From the NCBI GenBank assembly GCA_023410645.1, contig JAEYPQ010000026.1:10465-74464 (forward strand): a DNA stretch of 64,000 nucleotides, written 5' to 3'. This stretch comes from Bacillota bacterium. GTDB lineage: Bacteria; Bacillota; Clostridia; TANB77; CAG-465. Position numbers and translations under genes: made by a program. The notes below the pieces were generated by a model that searched no databases, was not told the origin of the DNA, and worked only from the letters and a program-made list of their open reading frames with translations. Of this stretch, positions 45,744 to 54,960 are shown piece by piece. The number at the start of each line of letters is the position of its first letter. The first letter of the stretch is position 1.

Positions 45744-45822
45744 TTGAAATAAAATAAAAAATTTGATATAATGTGTCTGTTAGTATAAAACCTATGTTTA
45801 TACTTAGACACATTATTTTTTG
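45744..45822 (+). promoter_or_regulatory. Terminator hairpin overlapping a promoter
   Basis: TTGAAA (45744-45749), 17 bp and TATAAT (45767-45772) form a promoter for the next gene. TGTGTCT and AGTATAAA from 45772 on pair with TTTATACT and AGACACA (to about 45812), followed by TTATTTTTT. A transcript from upstream would form the full hairpin and stop; one started at this promoter lacks part of the left arm and can continue. Confidence 0.6.
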
Positions 45823-45829
45823 AGGTAAT

Positions 45830-46576
45830 ATGAAAAAATATTTAATAATTGATAGTAAAATGAGAGATATTCATAAGGAATATTTTGTTAATTTAGGATA
45901 TACTTTAATCCAAATACCAGGGAGTACTAATACATATATGGAGATTTCAAGCCACGTGGATATATTTTGTACTAAGATAAAAGATAAAATAATATTCGAA
46001 AATAATTTGTATAATATACTAAAAAATAAAGAGGAATATAGTAATATTTTTGCAAATTCAAATATTATACAAGGTAGTTCAATTGTTAAAAATGAATATC
46101 CAAATGATATACAATATAACATTTGTACGATTGGAAATAATGCAATACACAATTTTAAGTACACTGATAGTACAGTTTATGATCTTATAGAAAAATATAA
46201 TTTAGTAAAAATAAATATAAATCAAGGATATAGTAAATGTAGTATTGCAGTAATAGATAGTAATTCTTGTATTGTTACAGATAAAAAAGTATATAAGGAA
46301 CTAATAAAAATAGGAATTGAGGCATTGTTATTAGATAATACCCCAGAAATTAATTTATTAAATGGAAAAGAATATTCAAAAATGAATGGATTTATTGGAG
46401 GAACAATAGTAAGAGTAGATAATAAAATAATAGTGTTTGGGGATATGAAATATACAAATAATGAATATGAAATTATGAAATTTGTTAATTCAAAAGGATT
46501 AGAGTTGGTAGATTTTAAAAATTGTGAGTTAATAGATTATGGCTCAATAGTTGAATTTAGAGAGGAAGATATATAG
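45830..46576 (+). CDS. DUF6873 family protein
   Basis: 248 residues, pattern of the DUF6873 GME-fold (pentein-like) family: IDSKMRDIHKEYFVNLGYTLIQIPGS, SSHVDIFCTKIKDKII, NINQGYSKCSIAVIDSNSCIVTDKKVYKEL, NGFIGGTIVRVDNKIIVFGDM. Function unknown; pentein-fold members often act on guanidino groups. TGAGGTAAT before the ATG. pcrA starts right after its stop. Confidence 0.82.
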   Translation: MKKYLIIDSKMRDIHKEYFVNLGYTLIQIPGSTNTYMEISSHVDIFCTKIKDKIIFENNLYNILKNKEEYSNIFANSNIIQGSSIVKNEYPNDIQYNICTIGNNAIHNFKYTDSTVYDLIEKYNLVKININQGYSKCSIAVIDSNSCIVTDKKVYKELIKIGIEALLLDNTPEINLLNGKEYSKMNGFIGGTIVRVDNKIIVFGDMKYTNNEYEIMKFVNSKGLELVDFKNCELIDYGSIVEFREEDI

Positions 46577-48880
46577 ATGAATGAACTTTTAGATAAATTA
46601 AATGATAGACAAAAAGAGGCTGTTGAATATGTAGATGGCCCTTTACTCATACTTGCAGGTGCTGGAAGTGGAAAAACTCGCGTATTAACGTATAAGATAG
46701 CTTATCTGTTACAACAAGGTGTTGTAAAACCTTGGGAGATACTAGCTATAACATTTACAAATAAAGCTGCAAAGGAAATGAAAGAAAGAGTAATGGCACT
46801 TGTAGATGGTGAAGAAGCAAGTAGTTTATGGCTTGGGACATTTCATTCAGTTTGTGTTAGAATTTTGAGAAGAGAAATAGAATTACTTGGTTATTCAAAA
46901 GAATTTAATATATTTGATGAGATTGATAAAGATAAAGTAATAAAAGAAGTAATGAAAAAATTAAATATTGATGAAAAGCAGTATCCAGTTGCATCTATAA
47001 AAGGTGAAATTGGAAGAGCTAAAGATTCAATGAAATCTCCAGATCAATATATTAAAGAAGTAGCTGGGGACTTTAGACGTGAAAAAATAGGTGAGATTTA
47101 TAAAGAATATCAAAATACATTAAAAAAGAATAATTCTATTGATTTTGATGATATATTATTATTAACAGTAGAAATATTCTTAAAGAATAGTGAAAGGCTT
47201 TCATATTATCAAAATAAATTTAAATATATACTTGTAGATGAGTATCAAGATACAAATAAAATACAATTTTTACTTATAAATCTTTTATCATCATCACATG
47301 GAAATATATGTGTTGTTGGAGATGAATCTCAGAGTATATATGGATTTAGAGGAGCAGATATATCAAATATATTAAATTTTGAAAAGGAATATCCAAATAG
47401 CAAGATAATAAAACTGGAAGAAAATTACAGAAGCAGTAAAACAATATTAAATGCTGCAAATGAGGTTATAAAACACAATAAATCTAAAATAGATAAAAAT
47501 CTTTGGACTCAAAATATTGATGGCGATAAAATAGAATATAAGACTTTAAATAATGAGTACGAGGAAATAGAATATATAGTTGATAAAATAGATGAAATAT
47601 GCAAAAAAGAACATAGAACTTATTCTGATTTTGCTCTTTTATTTAGAACAAATGCGCAAGCACGTGTACTAGAAGAAGTATTTATGAGATCTGGAACACC
47701 ATATAAATTAATCGGAGGATTAAAATTCTATTCAAGAAAAGAAATAAAGGATTTAACAAGTTATTTAAAGTTAATTCAAAACCCAAATGATGATGTCGCT
47801 TTAAAAAGGATAATAAATGAACCAAGACGTGGGATTGGAGATACTGCAGTAGATAGATTGTCTCAAATTGCTGATGATGAAAATGTATCAATATTTGAAG
47901 TGATTTCTAATAGTGATAATTTGGCAGGTATGAGAAGTTCTGGAAATGTAATAATGTTTAGGGATATGATAAAAGGTTTAATGGAAAAGAAAAATACTTT
48001 ATCAATATCTGAACTTATGAAAACAATACTCATAGACTCAGGTTATGAGGCAATGTTAAATGAAGATAAGACAAAAGAATCGGAAATAAGATTCGAGAAT
48101 CTATTGGAGTTTATTGGCGTTGCAATGGAATTTGAAAAGGAAAATGCTGATAATACTCTTGCTGATTTCTTGGAAAGTATAGCACTTGTATCAGATGTAG
48201 ATAATTTAGAAGAAGGAACAGAGGCAGTTACATTAATGACAATGCACAGTGCTAAAGGTCTTGAATATAATATTGTATTTTTAGTAGGTATGGAAGAAGG
48301 ATTGTTTCCTTCAAAAAGATCTATGGATGAAGATGATGAAGTAGAAGAAGAAAGAAGACTTTGCTATGTTGGTATAACTCGAGCAAAAGAAAAATTATAT
48401 ATTACAAATACTTCTAAAAGGACATTATATGGATCAACTACATATTGCATTCCATCAAGATTTATTGAAGAAATTCCAGAAGAGTTATATTCTGATAATG
48501 CTAAAGAGCAATTAAGTTTAAGAAAGAAAAAATTAGAAAGATATCTTGATGATGATTACAAAAAGGTTGAGGGAATACTTTCAAAAACTGGTGGAAATTT
48601 TGGCGGTATACCAAAGGTAAATAAACCATCAAAATTTGGACTTAGTGTTGATAGTTTCCTAAAAAATATAAATGGACAAGCAAGTACTATAAAAGATAAT
48701 AAACCATCTGAAAAGATAGATTATGAAGTCGGAATGAAAATAAAACATAAGAAATTTGGTGTTGGTGCAATTCAAGCTGTTATTCCAGAAGGTAATGATT
48801 TTAAACTTGAAATAATGTTCGAAACATCTGGATTTAAAAGGTTAATGGCTAACTTTACACCTCTTGAAATTATTAAATAA
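46577..48880 (+). CDS. pcrA: ATP-dependent DNA helicase PcrA/UvrD
   Basis: 767 residues, superfamily 1A. Q motif LNDRQKEAVEY, Walker A GAGSGKTR, LVDEYQDTN, GDESQSIYGFRGAD, LEENYRSSKTIL, VTLMTMHSAKGLEYNIVFLVGMEEGLFP and YVGITRAKEKL are in order; the C-terminal Tudor-like RNA-polymerase contact MKIKHKKFGVGAIQAV is present. The in-line ATG right behind the DUF6873 stop indicates coupling. ligA, the frequent neighbour, is absent. Confidence 0.98.
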   Translation: MNELLDKLNDRQKEAVEYVDGPLLILAGAGSGKTRVLTYKIAYLLQQGVVKPWEILAITFTNKAAKEMKERVMALVDGEEASSLWLGTFHSVCVRILRREIELLGYSKEFNIFDEIDKDKVIKEVMKKLNIDEKQYPVASIKGEIGRAKDSMKSPDQYIKEVAGDFRREKIGEIYKEYQNTLKKNNSIDFDDILLLTVEIFLKNSERLSYYQNKFKYILVDEYQDTNKIQFLLINLLSSSHGNICVVGDESQSIYGFRGADISNILNFEKEYPNSKIIKLEENYRSSKTILNAANEVIKHNKSKIDKNLWTQNIDGDKIEYKTLNNEYEEIEYIVDKIDEICKKEHRTYSDFALLFRTNAQARVLEEVFMRSGTPYKLIGGLKFYSRKEIKDLTSYLKLIQNPNDDVALKRIINEPRRGIGDTAVDRLSQIADDENVSIFEVISNSDNLAGMRSSGNVIMFRDMIKGLMEKKNTLSISELMKTILIDSGYEAMLNEDKTKESEIRFENLLEFIGVAMEFEKENADNTLADFLESIALVSDVDNLEEGTEAVTLMTMHSAKGLEYNIVFLVGMEEGLFPSKRSMDEDDEVEEERRLCYVGITRAKEKLYITNTSKRTLYGSTTYCIPSRFIEEIPEELYSDNAKEQLSLRKKKLERYLDDDYKKVEGILSKTGGNFGGIPKVNKPSKFGLSVDSFLKNINGQASTIKDNKPSEKIDYEVGMKIKHKKFGVGAIQAVIPEGNDFKLEIMFETSGFKRLMANFTPLEIIK

Positions 48881-48955
48881 AAATATCAAATAATTAGTAT
48901 CAATATTAATGTTTTGCATATATAATTTAGTATATGTATTTTGAGAGGAGTAAAA

Positions 48956-49204
48956 ATGAAATACAGGAGAAAGCCTATTGAAATTGAAGCTTTTAGACTT
49001 CATATAGATAATGAAATACCAGATTGGTTTAGAGAAAAAGTTAAAAATAATGAAATTATATTATTTGAAGATGGCAATTGCTATATCAATACTCTCGAGG
49101 GCGTAATGCATAGTTCAAAAGGTGATTATATAATAAAAGGTATTGCAGGAGAGGTTTACCCATGTAAACCAGATATATTTGAAAAGACTTATGAAAAAAT
49201 TTAA
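48956..49204 (+). CDS. Phage-type small protein
   Basis: 82 residues: MKYRRKPIEIEAFRLH, ...CYINTLEGVMHSSKGDYIIKGIAGEVYPCKPDIFEKTYEKI. This IxTLEGxMxxxxGDYIIxGxxGExYPCKPDIFxxTYE pattern is common in phages and prophages of Firmicutes; function unknown. No other phage gene is near, so it is a relic or a domesticated gene. GAGAGGAG before ATG 48956. Confidence 0.8.
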   Translation: MKYRRKPIEIEAFRLHIDNEIPDWFREKVKNNEIILFEDGNCYINTLEGVMHSSKGDYIIKGIAGEVYPCKPDIFEKTYEKI

Positions 49205-49209
49205 TTAGA

Positions 49210-49254
49210 TAAAAAAAGATATTCAAGCATAAATTAATTGCTGAATATCTTTTT
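49210..49254. terminator. Bidirectional terminator
   Basis: GATATTCAAGC and GCTGAATATC pair with one bulge, with an A run on the left and a T run on the right, so it can stop both the phage-type gene (plus) and the small minus-strand transcript. Confidence 0.85.
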
Positions 49255-49261
49255 ATTAATC

Positions 49262-49348
49262 CTATTCAATATAAAATTCGAAGATGCATTCTTTCTCTTC
49301 AATTACAGATAAAATTAGAATTAAAATTAAAAAAGCAAGTAAATCCAT
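49262..49348 (-). CDS. Possible small hydrophobic peptide, 28 aa
   Basis: MDLLAFLILILILSVIEEKE then CIFEFYIE. It is a single hydrophobic helix with a charged tail, the look of type I toxins or small membrane peptides. A GAAGGAGAGA site lies 16-18 bases upstream, which is far for a ribosome site. It sits in a promoter-to-terminator unit, so at least an RNA is likely made. Alternatively it is a small RNA without coding function. Confidence 0.35.
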   Translation of the reverse strand: MDLLAFLILILILSVIEEKECIFEFYIE

Positions 49349-49387
49349 ACAAAAAATTACCAATTCTCTCCTTCATAATTATTTCTC

Positions 49388-49460
49388 ATTAATATTAAAT
49401 AAATATTAATGTTAGTTTTGTTATGACTATTATTATATGCCTTATAATGGCTTTTGCCAA
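49388..49460 (-). promoter_or_regulatory. Promoter and leader hairpin of the small minus-strand transcript
   Basis: Minus strand TTGGCA (49460-49455), 17 bp, TATAAT (49437-49432). CATTAATATT and AATATTAATG (49388-49412) form a perfect hairpin near the start of the transcript. Confidence 0.55.
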
Positions 49461-49505
49461 TTCATTATTTTTTAAAACAAATATGATAAATTTGTTTGTT
49501 CAATA

Positions 49506-49534
49506 TTGACAAAAAAGTATATAATATATATAAT
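49506..49534 (+). promoter_or_regulatory. Full-consensus promoter
   Basis: TTGACA (49506-49511), 17 bp, TATAAT (49529-49534), for the gene at 49583. Confidence 0.85.
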
Positions 49535-49582
49535 TATTTATAAGTGGGGTGAAATGTCAGATTTTAAATAATTTGATGATAT

Positions 49583-50320
49583 ATGAGAGAAAATATTATA
49601 TTTATTGTAGTACTAATTATAATTATTATAATTCTTGGAGTACCTGCGTTTTCTGAGGCTAAGGTAATTAGAAAGAATAATAATTGTTTAATAATACCGA
49701 ATATTTCAGATATTTCAAAATATAGAAATATAAAAGAAAATAAATTTAGAGATTATGTTTATGCTTTAAGTGGAAGTACTAATACATTAATGTTTCCGTA
49801 TATAAATTTAAACAATGTAAAAATCATAAACGATGAAATATATAAGTTAAAAGAACAGTCATTTAATAATTTAAATAAAGAATTTGGCGTTTCGTCAAGT
49901 TATCAAGCATTCTTAAATAATGACATTTTGTCAATTTATTTAGTTGTAACAAACATTGAAAATGGAAAAACGCTTAATAATAATGACTATCATTTATATA
50001 ATATTAGTTTGTATAATCAAGAATTACTAGCCTATTCTAAATTGTTAGAAAAATATAATTTAGGTTATAATAAGATAAATGATTCTATTAAATTAGCAAT
50101 AAAAAGTAGAGTTGATTACTATTTTGAAGATATTTTAAAAGGTGATAAAGAAATTTATGAAAAAAGAAGTATTGAACAATTTGAACAAGATTTAAAAGAT
50201 GAAAAGGTTCAAGCAATTATTACAAGTGAGAAGAAGTTAATTTGTACAGTTAATCTTGTCTTACCAGACCATGATAAATATACAGATTCTATAACTGTAG
50301 ATATATCAAGTTTGTTGTAA
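49583..50320 (+). CDS. Membrane-anchored extracytoplasmic protein, unknown
   Basis: 245 residues. MRENIIFIVVLIIIIIILGVPAFSEA could be a signal peptide or anchor (about 5-20); the exported part contains IINDEIYKLKEQSFNNLNKEFG and ends in ITSEKKLICTVNLVLPDHDKYTDSITVDIS. The layout recalls DUF3298/DUF4163-like exported proteins but I cannot claim that family. The start is not well supported by a ribosome site; strong promoter and a downstream hairpin are present. Confidence 0.6.
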   Translation: MRENIIFIVVLIIIIIILGVPAFSEAKVIRKNNNCLIIPNISDISKYRNIKENKFRDYVYALSGSTNTLMFPYINLNNVKIINDEIYKLKEQSFNNLNKEFGVSSSYQAFLNNDILSIYLVVTNIENGKTLNNNDYHLYNISLYNQELLAYSKLLEKYNLGYNKINDSIKLAIKSRVDYYFEDILKGDKEIYEKRSIEQFEQDLKDEKVQAIITSEKKLICTVNLVLPDHDKYTDSITVDISSLL

Positions 50321-50333
50321 TCATAATATTTTT

Positions 50334-50365
50334 AAAAGAGGCATTTTTATAAAATGCTTCTTTTT
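50334..50365 (+). terminator. Terminator
   Basis: GAGGCATTTT and AAAATGCTTC with one G-U pair, then TTTTT. Confidence 0.8.
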
Positions 50366-50463
50366 GTGTAAAAATTGTAATAAACCGTGAAATTTTAGTG
50401 AAATAAGGAACTTCATGTTCACATTTAATATTACTTGTGATATAATGTTTTTGGGTGAAAATA

Positions 50464-51729
50464 ATGAAGGAAGCATATAAAATATTCAATATAAATGATA
50501 AAATAATAAAAGTAGCTGAGGAAAGTGAAGAAGAAATTAAATCAGTTTTCGAAGAAATTGAAAATATATCATTATATAATCAAGCAAAGGTACTTAAAGC
50601 TTTTCAAGATGAAAAAGTGGCACAAGTACATTTTGGTAAAACTACTGGTTATGGATATTCAGATATTGGAAGAGAAACGATTGAAAAGATATTTGCAAAG
50701 ATATTTAATACTGAAGATAGTTTAGTAAGAATACAATTTGTAAATGGTACACATACTATTGCAACAGTACTTCAAGCTTTACTTATGCCAGGTGATAAAT
50801 TGCTTGCTATAACAGGTAGACCGTATGATACGTTATGTGATGTTATAGGAATAAATGAAAGTAAATTATCACTTAAAAGTTATGGCGTAGAGTATGATCA
50901 AATAGATTTATTAAATGGCAGTGATTTTGATATACCAAATATAAAAGGATATTTAGAAAATAATAAAGTAAAAGTTGTACATATCCAACGTTCTAGAGGC
51001 TATGAACTTAGAAAAGCATTGTATATTTCTGATATAGAAAATGTAATAAAAATAATAAAAGAAGTAAATAAAGAAATAATAGTAATGGTAGATAATTGTT
51101 ATGGTGAATTCACTGAGATTAAAGAACCAACTGATGTTGGAGCAGATATTGCATGTGGAAGCTTAATAAAAAACATGGGTGGAGGCCTATGTGAGATGGG
51201 TGGATACATAGTAGGTAGAAAAGATCTAATTAAACTTTGTGGAGAAAAATTAACTTGTCCAGGTGTAGGAAAAGAGTGCGGAGCTACATTAGGGCAAAAC
51301 AGAAATATATTACAAGGTGTGTTTATGGCACCAAGTACAGTAAAAAATGCGTTATTTTCTGCCGTTTTTGCAGCATCATTAATGGAAAAATTAGGCTTTG
51401 ATGTATATCCAAGTGCTTTTGATAAAAGAGATGATATAGTACAAACTGTAAGATTTGATGATGAACAAAAAATGATAAAATTTATACAAGGAATACAAAG
51501 CGCAAGTCCAGTAGATAGTAGTGCAACTCCATATCCTTGGGATATGCCAGGATATACAGACAAGGTAATAATGGCAGCAGGTACTTTTATTGAAGGAGCA
51601 ACTATTGAACTTTCAGCAGATGCACCATTAAGAGTGCCATATGTTGCATATATGCAAGGAGGACTTACTTATGAATCAGCAAAGCTTGCAATATGTAGCG
51701 CAGTACAAAATATGATAGGGGATAATTAA
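50464..51729 (+). CDS. Methionine gamma-lyase family / aluminium-resistance-type PLP enzyme (YnbB-like)
   Basis: 421 residues, fold-type I PLP enzyme: VHFGKTTGYGYSDIGRETIEKIFAKIF, VRIQFVNGTHTIATVLQALLMPGDKLLAITGRPYDTL, VMVDNCYGEF with the PLP Asp, ACGSLIKNMGGG with the Schiff-base Lys and CEMGGYIVGR. Annotated as aluminium resistance or cystathionine-beta-lyase-related; the true reaction is unclear. ATG 50464 chosen; GTG 50455 is possible. It overlaps the next gene by one base. Confidence 0.9.
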   Translation: MKEAYKIFNINDKIIKVAEESEEEIKSVFEEIENISLYNQAKVLKAFQDEKVAQVHFGKTTGYGYSDIGRETIEKIFAKIFNTEDSLVRIQFVNGTHTIATVLQALLMPGDKLLAITGRPYDTLCDVIGINESKLSLKSYGVEYDQIDLLNGSDFDIPNIKGYLENNKVKVVHIQRSRGYELRKALYISDIENVIKIIKEVNKEIIVMVDNCYGEFTEIKEPTDVGADIACGSLIKNMGGGLCEMGGYIVGRKDLIKLCGEKLTCPGVGKECGATLGQNRNILQGVFMAPSTVKNALFSAVFAASLMEKLGFDVYPSAFDKRDDIVQTVRFDDEQKMIKFIQGIQSASPVDSSATPYPWDMPGYTDKVIMAAGTFIEGATIELSADAPLRVPYVAYMQGGLTYESAKLAICSAVQNMIGDN

Positions 51730-52970
51730 TGAAAGTTATAGTAATAGGTGGCGGAGCAGCTGGAATGATGGCTGCAATAATTTCATCCAAAGAAGGTAAT
51801 GAGGTTATTCTACTTGAAAAAACTAGTAGTTTGGGAAATAAAATCAAAATAACTGGTAAGGGTAGATGTAACATTACTTTTGACGGTGATAAAGAAACCT
51901 TTAAGCAAAATGTAGTAAAAAACTATAAGTTTATGTATAGTGCTTTTTCAAATTTTGATAATAATGAATTAGTAAAATATTTTAATGATATAGGAGTTAA
52001 GACAAAACTTGAAAGAGGAGGAAGAATATTTACTGAAAGTGATAGAGCAGAAGATGTTGTAGAAGCCCTAAAGAAAGAACTTAGTAAATATAAAGTTAAA
52101 ATAAAATATAATTCTTCAGTTGAGGGAATAATTATTAAGGATTCAATTGTTGAAGGAGTTAAACTTGAAACTGGAGAAAAGATACTTTGTGATAAATGTA
52201 TAATTGCAACAGGTGGAAAGAGTTATCCAAAAACTGGTAGTACAGGTGATGGATATACTTTTGCAAAATCACTTGGACATAAAATAATAGATGTAAAAGC
52301 AGGTCTTGTACCTTTAAAATCTGAGGACATAGTTTGTAAAAATTTGCAAGGATTATCATTAAAAAATGTCTCGTTAAAGTTAATTGATAAAGAAAATAAG
52401 GTAATTTTTGATGATTTTGGTGAAATGATGTTTTCTCATTTTGGCATAACAGGACCAATAACTCTTAGCGCAAGTAGTAGATTAAATAGAGCTCAGGACT
52501 TGGAAAGAAAATTAAGAAATAAAGAAATACTTGCAGTTATAGATCTAAAACCTGCACTTGACTTTGACACGTTGGATAAAAGAATATGCAGAGATTTTGA
52601 AAAATATGCAAATAAAGAATTTAAAAACAGTCTTGATGATTTACTTCCACAAAAAATGATACCTGAAATAATTCGTTTATCTGGAATAGATGAAAATAAA
52701 AAAGTACATCAGATAAACAAAAACGAAAGGCAAAATTTAGTAAAATTATTAAAGGAATTGAAGATACATATAACTGGTTTTATGCCAATGGATATTGCAA
52801 TTATTACTTCAGGCGGCGTGGATGTAAAAGACATTAATCCAAAGACAATGGAGTCAAAAATTGTAAAAGGTATATTTTTTGCAGGTGAAGTATTAGATAT
52901 TGATGCATATACAGGTGGATATAATTTGCAAATAGCATTTTCAACAGGTTATGCAGCAGGAAAAAATTAA
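51729..52970 (+). CDS. NAD(P)/FAD-dependent oxidoreductase, HI0933/YhiN family
   Basis: 413 residues. FAD-binding GGGAAGMMAAIISSKEGNEVILLE at the N-terminus, KITGKGRCNIT, CIIATGGKSYPKTGSTGDGY and the C-terminal GLFFAGE-type GIFFAGEVLDIDAYTGGYNLQIAFSTGYAAG. Reaction unknown. Its start overlaps the stop of the PLP enzyme gene (TAATG), so the two are co-translated. Confidence 0.93.
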   Translation: MKVIVIGGGAAGMMAAIISSKEGNEVILLEKTSSLGNKIKITGKGRCNITFDGDKETFKQNVVKNYKFMYSAFSNFDNNELVKYFNDIGVKTKLERGGRIFTESDRAEDVVEALKKELSKYKVKIKYNSSVEGIIIKDSIVEGVKLETGEKILCDKCIIATGGKSYPKTGSTGDGYTFAKSLGHKIIDVKAGLVPLKSEDIVCKNLQGLSLKNVSLKLIDKENKVIFDDFGEMMFSHFGITGPITLSASSRLNRAQDLERKLRNKEILAVIDLKPALDFDTLDKRICRDFEKYANKEFKNSLDDLLPQKMIPEIIRLSGIDENKKVHQINKNERQNLVKLLKELKIHITGFMPMDIAIITSGGVDVKDINPKTMESKIVKGIFFAGEVLDIDAYTGGYNLQIAFSTGYAAGKN

Positions 52971-53009
52971 AAAATAGTAAAGTATAAGGAATATAAAGGA
53001 GGAGATTTT

Positions 53010-54143
53010 ATGGAAGAAAAAGTTTTTTTCAAAGAAAGAAAGGGAATGCCACAAATAGCAGCTTTAGTACTTACAGCCGTTATAGGAGGATTTTTAGGAA
53101 GTATTTTTACATATGTTATATTTGATTCAAAACTATCAAATTCTAATGTTGTAGGATCTGCAAATGGTAATGATTCAACAGTAAAATATGAAATACAAAA
53201 TGTTGAAAATCCAGTAGTTGCAATAGCTAAAAAAGCAGGACCTTCAATTGTAGGTGTCAAAGTAAATTATGTTTCTCAAGGTGTATTTGGCTCCCTTGAA
53301 GAAGCAGACGAAGAAGGATCAGGTATTATATATACACAAGATGGATATATAATTACAAATTATCATGTTATTGAATCTGCAATAAAAAATGCAAATGCGA
53401 CTGTTACAGTTACTTTTAGTAATAATGAAACTTCAAATGCAACAATAATTGGAAGTGATGAAGTTACTGATCTTGCAGTACTTAAAGTTGATAAGACTGG
53501 ACTTACACCAGCAGAGATTGGAGCTTCTTCTAATTTACAAGTTGGTGAGTTATCAGTAGCAATTGGAAACCCACTTGGACAGGAATTAGCAGGAAGTGTT
53601 ACTGTTGGTTACGTATCTGCACTTAATAGAAAATTAACAACAGATGGAAGAACATATAAATTAATTCAAACAGATGCTGCAATAAATCCAGGAAATAGTG
53701 GTGGTGCACTTGTAAATTCACAAGGTCAAGTAATTGGAATTAATACAGTAAAAATAGGTGCAACTGAGGTAGAAGGACTTGGATTTGCAATTCCAACAGA
53801 CGATGCAATACCAATTATAAAAGAGTTAATGCAAAATAAAAAGATTGTAAGACCATATATTGGAATAAGTGGTATAAATCTAGATGCATCAAGTGCAAAG
53901 AGATATGATCTTGTAGAAGGAATATATGTAAGCGAAATAATGGCTGATTCACCAGCAAAGAAAGCTGGTATTCAAAAAGGTGATATAATAGTTGGTGTAG
54001 ACTCAAAAGATGTTAAAACAATGGATGAATTAAATGAAATAAAGAATTCAAAAAATGTTGGTGATAAATTAACATTAAAAATTAATAGAAATTCAAAGGA
54101 AGTAGAAGTTACAGTAACACTTGAAGAAAATGTGTCTGAATAG
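53010..54143 (+). CDS. htrA: HtrA/DegP-family serine protease
   Basis: 377 residues: one N-terminal membrane anchor (about 18-40), trypsin-like domain with His119 (TNYHVIE), Asp154 (DLAVLKVD) and Ser230 (NPGNSGGAL), and one PDZ domain (about 285-370, GIYVSEIMADSPAKKAGIQKGDIIVGV). Degrades misfolded exported proteins. AAAGGAGGAG before the ATG; strong terminator after. Confidence 0.97.
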   Translation: MEEKVFFKERKGMPQIAALVLTAVIGGFLGSIFTYVIFDSKLSNSNVVGSANGNDSTVKYEIQNVENPVVAIAKKAGPSIVGVKVNYVSQGVFGSLEEADEEGSGIIYTQDGYIITNYHVIESAIKNANATVTVTFSNNETSNATIIGSDEVTDLAVLKVDKTGLTPAEIGASSNLQVGELSVAIGNPLGQELAGSVTVGYVSALNRKLTTDGRTYKLIQTDAAINPGNSGGALVNSQGQVIGINTVKIGATEVEGLGFAIPTDDAIPIIKELMQNKKIVRPYIGISGINLDASSAKRYDLVEGIYVSEIMADSPAKKAGIQKGDIIVGVDSKDVKTMDELNEIKNSKNVGDKLTLKINRNSKEVEVTVTLEENVSE

Positions 54144-54154
54144 ATAAAAGTATG

Positions 54155-54196
54155 AAGAATGAAAAACAGTTTTAAACTGCTTTCATTCTTTTTTAC
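54155..54196 (+). terminator. Terminator after htrA
   Basis: AAGAATGAAA, AACAGTTT, AAACTG, TTTCATTCTT and T run. Confidence 0.9.
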
Positions 54197-54276
54197 TTGA
54201 CATAAAACTACAAATGATATATAATTATAATTAATATATTGTCGTGATCTTTTAAACTACTAATGGAGGATAAAAA

Positions 54277-54783
54277 ATGAATTTAACTAATGTGCCTGTA
54301 AATTATTTAACGAATTCCTTTGAAATTAATATAAAAAGGATATTAAAATTCATTTCTAATATGAATACGGCTGTAGATAAGAAAGAAATGTTTTACATAA
54401 CTTTAGGAACTGTTATTTATAAAGCATTACAAATTAGAATTGATATATTTTCAAATGAGAATTTGCTTTTGTATCAGAAAATTCATGAATTAAAATCTTA
54501 TATTCCTTATGAGCGGATGTATGTTATTAATAATATAAAATTAAATGATTCACAATTTTATATTTCTGATAATTACATTGAAGAACTGGAAAGATTAAGA
54601 AGTCTTAAATATGAGCTTAACGATGAAATTGATCTTCTAATTAATTTATATAAGGAAAACAAAAGACTAAAAGAATATATTTTACTTTTGGGAAATGGAA
54701 TAAAAAAGTATTATTCGACCTATCCATTTCGCCTAGAGGACACTTACAAGTTACCATTAGTTGGTTATAAGATAATAAGTTAA
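54277..54783 (+). CDS. Hypothetical protein, 168 aa
   Basis: Not recognised. Soluble, mainly helical; MFYITLGTVIYKALQIRIDIFSNENLLLYQKIHELK and ELERLRSLKYELNDEIDLLINLYKENKRLKEYI suggest a helical bundle or coiled coil. AATGGAGGAT before the ATG. Single gene. Confidence 0.6.
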   Translation: MNLTNVPVNYLTNSFEINIKRILKFISNMNTAVDKKEMFYITLGTVIYKALQIRIDIFSNENLLLYQKIHELKSYIPYERMYVINNIKLNDSQFYISDNYIEELERLRSLKYELNDEIDLLINLYKENKRLKEYILLLGNGIKKYYSTYPFRLEDTYKLPLVGYKIIS

Positions 54784-54796
54784 AGCTAATTTAAAG

Positions 54797-54832
54797 CCTG
54801 CGAGCATTCATATGTTTGCAGGTATTTTTATA
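54797..54832 (+). terminator. Terminator
   Basis: CCTGCGAGCAT and ATGTTTGCAGG (three G-U pairs), then TATTTTT. Confidence 0.8.
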
Positions 54833-54881
54833 TACTTTTTAAAAATGCACATTGATGTTTGATAAAATAAAAAATAAGATG

Positions 54882-54910
54882 TTGACACTAATAATAACAT
54901 AACGTATAAT
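54882..54910 (+). promoter_or_regulatory. Full-consensus promoter
   Basis: TTGACA (54882-54887), 17 bp, TATAAT (54905-54910). Confidence 0.85.
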
Positions 54911-54960
54911 ATAAGTGTAATTGTAAACTGGTTGTTTCGTTCAGATTAGGAGGAAATAAG

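Noticed and set aside
49368..49380. Alternative frame starting at the ATG overlapping AAGGAG on the minus strand (MKERIGNFLYGFTCFF)
   Set aside because: The ATG lies directly at the GGAG site with no ribosome site of its own; less plausible than the frame at 49348, which itself is only weakly supported.
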